This document shows positions 8,068 to 15,600 of a stretch of DNA of 16,674 bases, in pieces. A program made the translations under genes and the position numbers. Location: assembly GCA_050181375.1 (NCBI GenBank), contig JBFXDF010000070.1:1-16674 (forward strand), read 5' to 3'. Every line of letters begins with the position of its first letter. The first letter of the stretch is position 1. The notes under the pieces were generated by a model that saw only the letters and a program-made list of their open reading frames with translations, did not search any database and was not told the DNA's origin. The DNA comes from DATARH01 sp050181375. GTDB taxonomy: Bacteria; Pseudomonadota; Alphaproteobacteria; ATCC43930; CGMCC-115725.

Positions 8068-8895
8068 TCAAGTCGATGCTCGCCACATCCGGGCGAAATC
8101 CCGCAGCTGGTTCAACTCGACGTCCGAAACGGCCCAGAACGCCATTCCGTCCTGCGTCCAGTGCACGACATTGTAGCCCCGGTGTTCAGCCGTGGCGGGC
8201 GGCGGTGCGGGATTGTCTCTAGCCGGCCAGACAAACAGGTCGATGATATGCTTGTCGCGCTGATAGACGAGCGCCGCGACCGGGTGTCCGGCCACATAGT
8301 CGAGCCGGCCGCCCCGCAGCGGAAAGCCCCGGTCGGCGAAATCCTTTACCGGCGGGGTAAAGTCGAGCCGGCCATCGAACCAGGGTTTGACGGTGTGCCG
8401 ATCGCTCGACACGACGTCTTCCAGATGGCCGGGCTGCATCGCGCGAATGTGGCCGGCGACGATTTGTTCGGTGAGGCCCGGCTGGCCGGTGATGCTCAGC
8501 TCGGGCGACGACAGGAGGAGCAGTGCCAAGGCGGCGGCGCACGCGGCGCCGAGGCCGAAGCCGCCAAGACCAAAGCCGAACGAGGGCAACCACTGCCAAC
8601 GCCGCCGCGGCGACGCTGCGATCGTTGCCGGCCGAGACGGCGGCGGCTTCAATTCCCGGGCGGCGGATATCTCCGCCAGGATGCGGGTGCGCAGCGCATC
8701 CGGCATCGGGCGGTAGAGGCGGCGGTCGATAACGGCGCGCGCCCGCGCGATATCGGCGGCGGCGGCCCGGCAGACCGGACAGCCCGTTTTGTGGGCCGCG
8801 AGCGCGGCGGCTTCGGCCGCGTCAAGCTCGCCGTCCAGCTCGGCCTGTACCAGCAGGACCTTGTCGCATTCGGCCGCGCCGCTCGTCGCTTTCAT
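8068..8895 (-). CDS. membrane-anchored zinc-type anti-sigma factor
   Basis: The 275-residue protein begins with a cytoplasmic anti-sigma domain whose zinc motif is His35-X3-Cys39-X2-Cys42 (HKTGCPVC), typical of ZAS anti-sigma factors. A Pro/Arg-rich linker leads to one transmembrane helix at about 103-128. The periplasmic part includes PWFDGRLDF, GGRLDYVAGHPVAALVYQ and DLFVWP stretches, recurrent in this family's sensor portion. It should hold the sigma factor at the membrane until an envelope or redox signal releases it. Its ATG overlaps the sigma TGA in a 4-base ATGA (8892-8895), implying translational coupling and matched stoichiometry. Whether release uses proteolysis or Cys oxidation cannot be told from sequence. 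Confidence 0.9.
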   Translation of the reverse strand: MKATSGAAECDKVLLVQAELDGELDAAEAAALAAHKTGCPVCRAAAADIARARAVIDRRLYRPMPDALRTRILAEISAARELKPPPSRPATIAASPRRRWQWLPSFGFGLGGFGLGAACAAALALLLLSSPELSITGQPGLTEQIVAGHIRAMQPGHLEDVVSSDRHTVKPWFDGRLDFTPPVKDFADRGFPLRGGRLDYVAGHPVAALVYQRDKHIIDLFVWPARDNPAPPPATAEHRGYNVVHWTQDGMAFWAVSDVELNQLRDFARMWRAST

Positions 8896-9431
8896 GCCTT
8901 TTCGCTCTCCAGCACGGCGCGCGCCAGGACCCGGCGGGCACGAAACAGGCGGGACATCACCGTACCGATCGGTGTCCGCGTGATCCCGGCGATCTCCTTG
9001 TAGGAAAGTTCCTCAAGCTCTCGCAGCACCAGCGCCTCGCGCAGCTCCGCCGGCAACGCCGCGATCAGCTCGTGGACCTGCCGGTCGCGGCGCGTGTTGA
9101 TCAACGCCGTTTCCGGGTCGTCATCGGCGGATACCAGCGCGTCCTCCGCGACCGCCGCCTCCTCTCCCCCCTGCCCGATCGGCACCAGCAGCGCGCGGCC
9201 GTCCCGCTCGCGCGCCGAGTACGCGGCATTGCGCACGATTTGCAGCAGCCAGGCGCGCGGATTGACACCCCGGAAGCTCGAAAAATAGCTCAGCGCGCGC
9301 AGCATCGCCTCCTGCACCACATCCTCCGCCGCCACCGGATCGCGCACCAGCCAGCGCGCGAGGTTGTAGGCGGCATCGAGATGCGGCAGCACAACCGCCT
9401 CGAACGAGTCGTTACGCGATGGCCCAGCCAC
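8892..9431 (-). CDS. ECF-family RNA polymerase sigma factor
   Basis: Region 2 starts at about residue 9 (DSFEAVVLPHLDAAYNLARWLV), with DPVAAEDVVQEAMLRA (31-46) and the -10-reading RAWLLQIVRNAA (59-70). Region 4 spans about 115-172, with a helix-turn-helix at ELSYKEIAGITRTPIGTVMSRLFRARR (141-167) for the -35. The frame is open to 9689, but that extension is Arg-rich with no domain and has no ATG nearby. I therefore chose GTG 9431 (179 aa), eight codons ahead of the conserved core; its ribosome binding site is weak (GGGGCGAC). It forms an operon with the anti-sigma gene. A motif shared with the divergent arm lies about 100 bases upstream, pointing to autoregulation. The ECF subgroup cannot be assigned without a search. 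Confidence 0.9.
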   Translation of the reverse strand: MAGPSRNDSFEAVVLPHLDAAYNLARWLVRDPVAAEDVVQEAMLRALSYFSSFRGVNPRAWLLQIVRNAAYSARERDGRALLVPIGQGGEEAAVAEDALVSADDDPETALINTRRDRQVHELIAALPAELREALVLRELEELSYKEIAGITRTPIGTVMSRLFRARRVLARAVLESEKA

Positions 9432-9529
9432 GTCGCCCCATCTGCCGAATGATTCGCTGCCGATGATCCGCTGCCGATAGCCGCTGCCCAAACGGTCCGC
9501 CGCGGCTCCCGCGAGGCGGACAATATGCC

Positions 9530-9556
9530 TGATCGCCGAGGAGCGCCTCTTATTCC
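9530..9556 (-). promoter_or_regulatory. putative ECF promoter (copy 1) for the sigma/anti-sigma operon
   Basis: On the minus strand GGAATAA (9550-9556), 14 bases, then CGATCA (9530-9535). Exactly the same two blocks and spacing occur on the plus strand at 9607-9633. A GGAA-type -35 core is typical of ECF sigma factors. It points at the sigma gene, about 100 bases from its GTG. Recognition by this sigma factor is inferred. Confidence 0.55.
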
Positions 9557-9606
9557 CGAGGAGCGGGATTTTACGGCGATCCCGCGGCGGCTGTTGTCCG
9601 CCGGCC

Positions 9607-9633
9607 GGAATAAATCGAGTTCCCGGACGATCA
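9607..9633 (+). promoter_or_regulatory. putative ECF promoter (copy 2) for the divergent plus-strand arm
   Basis: GGAATAA (9607-9613), 14 bases, CGATCA (9628-9633): identical to copy 1 at 13 of 13 defined positions with the same spacing but in the opposite direction. It points at the small membrane protein and the metallophosphoesterase-cupredoxin pair. Bases 9432-9724 around both copies contain no convincing gene. Confidence 0.55.
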
Positions 9634-9724
9634 AGCCCCGCGACGCGGCGATTTCGCAAACCCGTCCGACAGAACGCCGAGTTCATCAAATCCGCGATGC
9701 AAACCCGTTGTGGCGAGAAAGTCG

Positions 9725-9943
9725 ATGTATCTCCACCCCCGTTTATCCCCGCTCGACATCCGCGATGTCATCGCGGCATGGTTGGTCTGCTTTGCCGTCG
9801 CTGTGGCGGTTCTTGCCTATCCCGGTTTCTCCCGGCAAGCGCCGCAGCAAGCTCAGCCGGCTTCAAGGAATGCCGCGCAGACGGTCCCGGCGACTGAGTT
9901 CTGCTCGGTTCGCGCGGGAGGGATCGTTGAAACGCGCGGCTGA
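9725..9943 (+). CDS. small single-TM protein of unknown function
   Basis: This is a 72-residue frame from ATG 9725; an in-frame GTG at 9710 would add five. It has a short basic, His/Pro-containing N-terminus and one strong hydrophobic segment at about 15-32 (VIAAWLVCFAVAVAVLAYPG). A Gln/Ala/Pro-rich, probably periplasmic tail follows, with one Cys at about position 60. I do not recognise a family. Arguments for it being real are a coherent membrane topology unlike the Arg-rich shadow frames around it, and a putative ECF promoter pointing at it from about 90 bases upstream. Against it: a weak Shine-Dalgarno and small size. If real, it would be made together with the exported phosphoesterase and copper protein in response to the same sigma factor. 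Confidence 0.45.
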   Translation: MYLHPRLSPLDIRDVIAAWLVCFAVAVAVLAYPGFSRQAPQQAQPASRNAAQTVPATEFCSVRAGGIVETRG

Positions 9944-9968
9944 CCGATAATGATTTTTTCTGTAGCCG

Positions 9969-9995
9969 TGAATAACCGCGAACCGCCTCCGGTCT
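9969..9995 (+). promoter_or_regulatory. degenerate third copy of the putative ECF promoter, upstream of the metallophosphoesterase
   Basis: TGAATAA (9969-9975), 14 bases, CGGTCT (9990-9995): 10 of 13 positions match copies 1 and 2, with the same spacing. Its position fits a start near 10002 and a leader of about 30 bases containing the AGGAG at 10019-10023. It could give the phosphoesterase-cupredoxin operon its own sigma-dependent promoter. Confidence 0.4.
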
Positions 9996-10030
9996 CCACG
10001 CTCGTCGGACAACTCGACAGGAGAGAGAGC

Positions 10031-10999
10031 ATGAGCAAGCATTCCGATGGCGAAACCGGCGCGGCCGCAAGCGTGAACCGCCGCGGCCTTTTGAAATGCA
10101 TGGCGTGGGCTGGAACCGGCGTCGTTTGGGCGGTGTCCGGCGGCGTGCCGCGCACCGTCGGGCTGATAAGCGATGCTTCCGCCGAAAGCATCAAGGGCGA
10201 GCTCACCTTTGTGCAGATCAGCGACACGCATCTCGGCTTTCATCAGCCGGCGAACCCCAACCCGGCCGCGACGCTGGGCGAGGCGATAACCAAAATAAAG
10301 TCATTGCCGGTGCAGCCGGCTTTCCTGGTCCATACCGGCGACATCAGCCATTTATCGAAGGAGGAGGAATGGGACGCCGCCGACCAGATCATCAAGGGCG
10401 CCAACAAGGAGGTATTCTACGTTCCCGGCGAGCACGATGTCGCCGATGCCGACAATGGCAAGGCCTACCTCGCGCGTTATGGCAAAAAGACGCAAGGCCG
10501 AGGCTGGTACAGTTTCGACATGGCCGGCGTGCATTTCATCGCGCTTGCTAACGTCTTCGACTTCCAGCCCGGCTTCAAATCCGCCGGTCTCGCGCAGCTT
10601 GGAGACGAACAGTTGGAATGGATGGAGCGCGATGTCGCGCCGCTGTCCGACAGCACCCCGATTATTGTGCTGGCGCATCTGCCGCTATGGACGGTTTACG
10701 AAAAATGGGGCTGGGGCACCGCCGATGCGGGGCGTGCGCTCGGTTATCTGAAACGGTTCGGCTCGGTCACGGTTCTCAACGGCCACATCCATCAGATCGT
10801 CCAGAAGGTCGAGGGCAACATCACCTTCCATACGGCGATGAGCACGGCCTTTCCGCAACCGGCTCCCGGTAGCGCGCCCAGCCCCGGCCCGATGCTCGTC
10901 CCGCCGGAACAGCTGCCGAAACAGCTCGGGCTGCGCGCGGTCAACTATGCGCGGGGCAAACAGATTCCGGCCCTGATCGAAACGCCGCTCGCGGCTTAG
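10031..10999 (+). CDS. Tat-exported calcineurin-like metallophosphoesterase
   Basis: I chose ATG 10031 (322 aa), eight bases after a clear AGGAG; an upstream in-frame ATG at 9950 lacks one. The N-terminus carries a twin-arginine signal: Asn16-Arg17-Arg18-Gly-Leu-Leu-Lys then a hydrophobic stretch to about residue 38, so the folded, metal-loaded enzyme is probably exported. Metal motifs in order: Asp65-X-His67 (ISDTHLG), Gly103-Asp104 (HTGDISH), Gly133-Glu134-His135-Asp136, His216 (LAHLP) and Gly251-His252-Ile-His254. The third motif is GEHD rather than the usual GNHD/E, so one metal ligand is Glu instead of Asn. It is a predicted phosphodiesterase or monoesterase; substrate unknown. The cupredoxin gene starts 12 bases after the stop. 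The divergent sigma operon and shared promoter motif suggest it is an output of that system. Confidence 0.9.
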   Translation: MSKHSDGETGAAASVNRRGLLKCMAWAGTGVVWAVSGGVPRTVGLISDASAESIKGELTFVQISDTHLGFHQPANPNPAATLGEAITKIKSLPVQPAFLVHTGDISHLSKEEEWDAADQIIKGANKEVFYVPGEHDVADADNGKAYLARYGKKTQGRGWYSFDMAGVHFIALANVFDFQPGFKSAGLAQLGDEQLEWMERDVAPLSDSTPIIVLAHLPLWTVYEKWGWGTADAGRALGYLKRFGSVTVLNGHIHQIVQKVEGNITFHTAMSTAFPQPAPGSAPSPGPMLVPPEQLPKQLGLRAVNYARGKQIPALIETPLAA

Positions 11000-11011
11000 G
11001 GAGCAGCTCCG

Positions 11012-11362
11012 ATGTACAAACCCCTGCTCGTCGCGGCCGCTCTCGCGGCGAGCGCCCCGGCCGCGTTCGGCGACGACATGGCGGCGATCGGCACGGCCCC
11101 GGCGGTCATTGTCATCAGCAACTACGAATTCAACCCAGCGGTCCTGACGGTCGCGCCGGGCACCACCGTCACGTGGGTGAACGAGGACCAGTCGCCGCAC
11201 ACGATCGCCGAACAGACAAAGGCGTTCCGCTCTCCGGCGCTGGATACAAGCGACCGCTTCAGCTACACCTTTGCGCAACCGGGCGAGTTCGCCTATTACT
11301 GCACGCTGCATCCGATGATGGTCGGAAAGATTGTCGTGAAGCCGGCCGGCGCGTCTTCGTGA
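11012..11362 (+). CDS. periplasmic cupredoxin (amicyanin/plastocyanin-like blue copper protein)
   Basis: The 116-residue precursor has a signal peptide (Met-Tyr-Lys then a hydrophobic Ala/Leu run, cleavage near residue 20 after AFG). The single cupredoxin domain spans about 30-111. Type 1 copper ligands are all present: His63 (SPHTI), Cys97, His100 and Met103 in YYCTLHPMM. The Cys-X2-His-X2-Met spacing is that of short-loop, amicyanin-like proteins. It can carry one electron or bind copper in the periplasm; the partner is not visible. AGGGAG (10998-11003) overlaps the phosphoesterase stop and serves as ribosome binding site, so the two genes are surely co-transcribed. Co-location with an ECF/anti-sigma pair suggests a role in copper, redox or envelope stress, which is inference. 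Confidence 0.93.
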   Translation: MYKPLLVAAALAASAPAAFGDDMAAIGTAPAVIVISNYEFNPAVLTVAPGTTVTWVNEDQSPHTIAEQTKAFRSPALDTSDRFSYTFAQPGEFAYYCTLHPMMVGKIVVKPAGASS

Positions 11363-11374
11363 AGTCGTCGCGGT

Positions 11375-11398
11375 GGCGGCCGGCCCGGCCCGGCCGCC
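11375..11398 (+). terminator. possible terminator hairpin after the cupredoxin gene
   Basis: GGCGGCCGG (11375-11383) pairs perfectly with CCGGCCGCC (11390-11398) around a 6-base loop, 12 bases after the stop codon. A smaller GCGC-GTTTT-GCGC element follows at about 11409-11421. There is no immediate T-run, so strength is doubtful, but the position is right for ending the operon. Confidence 0.4.
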
Positions 11399-11461
11399 GC
11401 TCGCCGGGCGCGTTTTGCGCGGCTCTTTGATACCAAGTGGACCATAGGATAAACGAAACGG

Positions 11462-12373
11462 ATGAGCGTTGCGTACCTCGTCACATGCTACAACAAGTCG
11501 CGATATATTGGCGATGTTCTTGACGCGATTATCGCCGAGCGCCGCTCGACCGATGGCGACATAATCGTGGTGGACGACGGCTCCGACGACGGCAGTCTCG
11601 AGATGATCGTCGCCCGATCGAAAAACCAACGCAACTTCTCGGTCTTGCGTCAGGATAATGCGGGTGTCGTCAGCGCCACCAACTCTCTTTTTTCCCGATG
11701 CAGCCAGCCGGTATTTCGCCTGATCGACGCCGATGACATCATTTCACCGGGAAGCACCAGCGCGCTGCTGGACAGTCTCGATCGTTCAAATCTCGATATC
11801 GTATTTGGGGCGCATCAAGTCTATGACCAGAAGCCGGTAGTGCCGCCCGCCATCCGACGAACCTTCACTTGTGACGAACTTTCCGATACTGTTATCGATG
11901 CGCTGCGGGGAAACGTATTTTCGGTCTCGTCTACCCTCTTCCGGACCGCTCCCGCAAAAGCGTTGTTTCCGCTCCCGGATCGTTACCGCACCAGCCAAGA
12001 CTACATGCTTTCGTTGCGGGCCGCGTTGCGGGGTCTCCGCATCGGGCGGGTGCGGGATATCGTGAGCCTCGGGCCGAAAACCGCCCCCAACCGGCTCTCA
12101 TCCGACAAGCGGCTGGTTTTCGGAGAGACGGTCGATTTCATAGCCGCGGAGCTGGCGGGGGCGAGTGCGAGTATCGGCCGGCATGCCTACAGCTATGCCT
12201 TGCGGCGGCAGAGCGGGCGCGCGCTTTTGTGGAGCATGCGCCATGGACATCGACAGCAATTGACAATCGCCGGCCTGTCGGCGACGAGGCTGTTCGCCGC
12301 CCTGTTCACCCGGAAGCAGGTCTGCCGCAACCTGGTTTGGATCGCGAGAAACGTCTATGGCGTACAGCGTTGA
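11462..12373 (+). CDS. GT2-family glycosyltransferase
   Basis: The 303-residue protein has a GT-A fold from the first residues: a strand ending in TCYNKSRY (8-15), the nucleotide-binding IIVVDDGSDDGS (34-45), QDNAG (64-68) and the metal-binding Asp-Ala-Asp-Asp at 89-92. SQDYML (178-183) offers Asp180 as the likely catalytic base where many relatives have Glu-Asp. The C-terminal 90 residues are basic and not strongly hydrophobic, so it is probably peripheral to the membrane. It should move a sugar from a nucleotide donor onto a glycan or lipid; donor and acceptor are unknown. It stands alone between the cupredoxin operon and the cyclase gene, with no other polysaccharide gene in view, and its first half looks more AT-rich than neighbours, which may indicate transfer. 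No good Shine-Dalgarno is seen; AGGA lies 14 bases upstream. Confidence 0.88.
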   Translation: MSVAYLVTCYNKSRYIGDVLDAIIAERRSTDGDIIVVDDGSDDGSLEMIVARSKNQRNFSVLRQDNAGVVSATNSLFSRCSQPVFRLIDADDIISPGSTSALLDSLDRSNLDIVFGAHQVYDQKPVVPPAIRRTFTCDELSDTVIDALRGNVFSVSSTLFRTAPAKALFPLPDRYRTSQDYMLSLRAALRGLRIGRVRDIVSLGPKTAPNRLSSDKRLVFGETVDFIAAELAGASASIGRHAYSYALRRQSGRALLWSMRHGHRQQLTIAGLSATRLFAALFTRKQVCRNLVWIARNVYGVQR

Positions 12374-12665
12374 GCGTCGCCTGTTAAGAACGCGTCCCGC
12401 CGGATTGCTTCGTCGCGAGCATCCTCGTCGCCGGACCCGGCGCTGAACGAGCCGGCGGCGCGTTGTCGCCGCGATCTCTCCGGCGTCGCGGCTCGGCATT
12501 GGCGGCGGGGCCGCGCAATCCGGCGGACGGGATCGCCGCTCTTGGGAATGCCGCAGCCTTCATGCTATCACGGCGGACATCGACGGCATCGATCGATTCC
12601 GGTCAACCGATCCCGCGGGCGCCGCGGCCGATTGTGGGCGATAACTGGTCCGACGGGAGGGGCGG
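12374..12665. other. non-coding gap between glycosyltransferase and cyclase genes
   Basis: These 292 bases are GC-rich and hold only short frames without recognisable protein features. Near 12545-12570 there is GGAATGC, 13 bases, CTATCA, which resembles the putative ECF motif but differs in spacing and three bases. A strong GGGAGGGG (12655-12662) just upstream of 12666 is the ribosome binding site of the cyclase gene. No terminator with a T-tract is seen. Confidence 0.5.
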
Positions 12666-15600
12666 ATGGATATCGCGGAATGGCTGCGGGGCCTCGGTCT
12701 TACCCAGTACGAGACAGTCTTCCGGGAACATGCGGTTGACGAGGCCGTGCTGCCGAGCCTGACCGCCCAGGATCTGCGGGATCTCGGGGTGGTGCAGGTC
12801 GGCCACCGGCGGCGCCTGCTCAATGCCATCGCCGAGCTGCGCGCGTCGTCGCAAACCGCGGCGGAACCGTTCGCGCCGGGTCCGCGCGCTCCGCCGCGTG
12901 AGGCGGAACGGCGCCAGCTCACGGTGATGTTCTGCGATCTGGTCGGCTCGACCGAACTGTCCTCGCGGCTCGACCCCGAGGATCTGGGAGAGGTCATCGG
13001 CGCCTACCACGGCACAATCGCCAACATCGTTCAACAGGCCGGCGGCTACATTTCGCGCTACCTGGGCGATGGCGTCCTGGTCTATTTCGGGTTTCCGCAA
13101 GCCCACGAGAACGATGCGGAGCGGGCGGTGCGCGCCGGGTTGGACGCGATCGCCGCGATCAGCCGCCTCGACGTTAAATCAGTGAAGCTCCGCACCCGGG
13201 TCGGCATCGCTACCGGGACCGTGGTGGTCGGCGATCGCATCGGCCGAGGCCCGGTGCAGGTGCAATCGGTCGTCGGTGAAACGCCGAACCTCGCCGCCCG
13301 TCTGCAGGAACTGGCCGAGCCCGATACGGTCGTCATCGCAACCGGCACGCGGCGGCTGGTCGGCGATCTGTTCGAATACCGTGACCTCGGCCCGGTCACG
13401 GTCAAGGGGATCGCCGTGCCGGTTCCGGTTTGGCAGGTGCTGGGTCCAAGTGTCGTCGCCAGCCGGTTCGAGGCGCTGCGCGGCGCCACGCTGACGCGCC
13501 TCGTCAATCGCCAGGAGGAGATCGACGTCCTGATGCGCCTGTGGGCGCGAGCCAAGGCGGGCAGCGGCCAGGTGGTTCTGATTTCCGGCGAGGCCGGGAT
13601 CGGCAAGTCGCGTATCGCCGCCGCCTTGTGCGAGCGGCTCGACCACGAAGCGATGCTCGGCTTGCGCTATTTCTGTTCGCCGTACCACCAGAGCAGCCCG
13701 CTATTCCCTTTTGTCGAGTATCTTTCGCGAGCAGCAGGGTTCGCGCGCGAGGATCCGGCGGAGCGCAAGCTGGAAAAGCTCGCTTCCGCGCTGGCTGAGA
13801 CGGCGCCGCCGGACGAGGATGTCGCGTTGATCGCGGACCTTCTGTCGTTGCCGGAATCGGATCGCTACCCGCTGCCCAAGCTGAGCCCGCAGCGCAAGAA
13901 AGAGCGCACCCTGGAGGCGTTGATCCGCCAACTGGAAGCCTATGCCGCGCATCAGCCGGTGATCCTGGTCATCGAGGACGCGCATTGGATCGATCCGACC
14001 TCGCGCGAGCTGCTTGACCATACCGTCGCGCGAGTGCGCGATTTGCCGGCCCTGCTGATCATCACCTTCCGCCCGGAATTCGAGCCGCCCTGGGTCGGTC
14101 AGCCGGCCGTCACGTTGCTGGCGCTCGATCGCCTCGACCGGCGCAACCGCATGGCGCTCGTCGAACAGGTTGCCGGCGGCAAGGCGCTGCCTGAGCAGGT
14201 TGTCGCGCAGATCGCCGATCGCACCGACGGGGTTCCGCTTTTTATCGAGGAGTTGACCAAGAGCCTGCTCGAAAGCGGCGTGCTGCGCGACGAGGGCGGC
14301 CAAATGGCGCTCAACCACGCATTGCCGCCGTCAATGATCCCGACGAGCCTGCACGATCTGCTGATGGCGCGCCTCGATCGGCTGGCGTCGGTGCGGCACG
14401 TAGCGCAGATCGGCGCCGCGATCGGACGGCGATTTTCCTATCTGCTGCTGCGTGCCGTTTCCGGCTTGCCGGATGACCAGCTGGAAGCCGCGCTCGATCG
14501 TCTGGTCGCCGCCGAACTGGTGATTCAGCGCGGCGCCCCGCCGCACGCCTCCTATACGTTCAAACATGCGCTGGTGCAGGATGCGGCACATGGCAGCCTT
14601 CTGCGCAGCACCCGTCATCAGCTGCACGCGCAAATCGCGCAGGCGCTCGAAACCCATTATCCCGAGCTGATGGAGAGCCAGCCCGAGCTGTTCGCGCAAC
14701 ATTATGCCGAGGCCGGTCTCGTCGAGAAATCGGTCGCCTATTGGGGCAAGGCCGGTCGGCGGTCCGCCGCGCGGTCGGCGATGACCGAAGCCGTCGCGCA
14801 GTACCAAAAAGGCCTGGACCAGCTCGCCCAACTGCCGGAAACCCCCGAGCGCCAGCGGCGGGAGCTCGAGTTCTGGAGCGATCTCGGCGCGGCGCTGCGC
14901 TTTGTCCGAGGTCAGGGTGCCCAGGAAATGGGTCATGCCTTCGCGCGGGCGCGCGAACTGTGGGAAGAGCTCGGGTCCCCGCCCGAATTCCATCACATTC
15001 CCTATGGCCAGTCGTTTTATCACGCGTATCGCGGCGAATTCGATCTGGCGCAGCGGCTGGACGAGGATCTGCTGCGCCTTAGCGGGCAACGCGACGACGT
15101 GGCCGGTCTCGTTCTGGGGCACGCATCCTCGGGCCGAAACCTTTTATTTGCCGGGAGGTTCGTATCGGCCAGATCGCACCTGGAAGAGGCACTTGCTTTG
15201 TATGACCCGGTTGCCCACCGCTCGCTCGGGGGCCAGACCGGCAGTCACCTCGGTGTCGGGGCGCGCGGACAATTGGGGATCGCGCTTCTCTGCCTCGGCT
15301 TTCCAGACCAGGCGGTGGTGCAAGGCAACGCCGCAATAGCCGAGGCCACGGCGCTCGGGCACGCCCCTTCTCTGGCCGCGAGCCTGGCGATGGATGCCAG
15401 GGTGCTCGCCCTCGCGGGCAACGATCGCGCCTTGGAGCAGCGGGCCGACCAGCTTATGGCGGTGGCGACCGAACAAGGTTTCCCGATGTACTGGGCGCTT
15501 GCGACGATCTATCGCGGGCTCAGCAGATGCCGGACCGGCGAGGTCGGAACCGGCATCGCGCTGCTGCGAAGCGGCGCCGGCGCTTACAGCGCCACAGGCG

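Noticed and set aside
9601..9640. General-stress EcfG-type promoter (GGAAC-N16/17-CGTT) on the minus strand
   Set aside because: GGAAC is present (in GGGAACTCG), but no CGTT follows at the required distance; the repeated GGAATAA-N14-CGATCA explains the region better.
9432..9689. N-terminal extension of the sigma factor to an upstream ATG at 9689
   Set aside because: The extension is Arg-rich without ECF features and would run over the putative autoregulatory promoter; GTG 9431 gives a normal ECF length.
11422..11461. Sigma-70 promoter directly ahead of the glycosyltransferase gene
   Set aside because: A TAGGAT at 11445-11450 could be a -10, but no -35-like hexamer lies at acceptable spacing.
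12374..12665. Short plus-strand frames between the glycosyltransferase and cyclase genes
   Set aside because: No ribosome binding sites, no protein-like composition, and the frame from 12463 overlaps the start of the cyclase gene.
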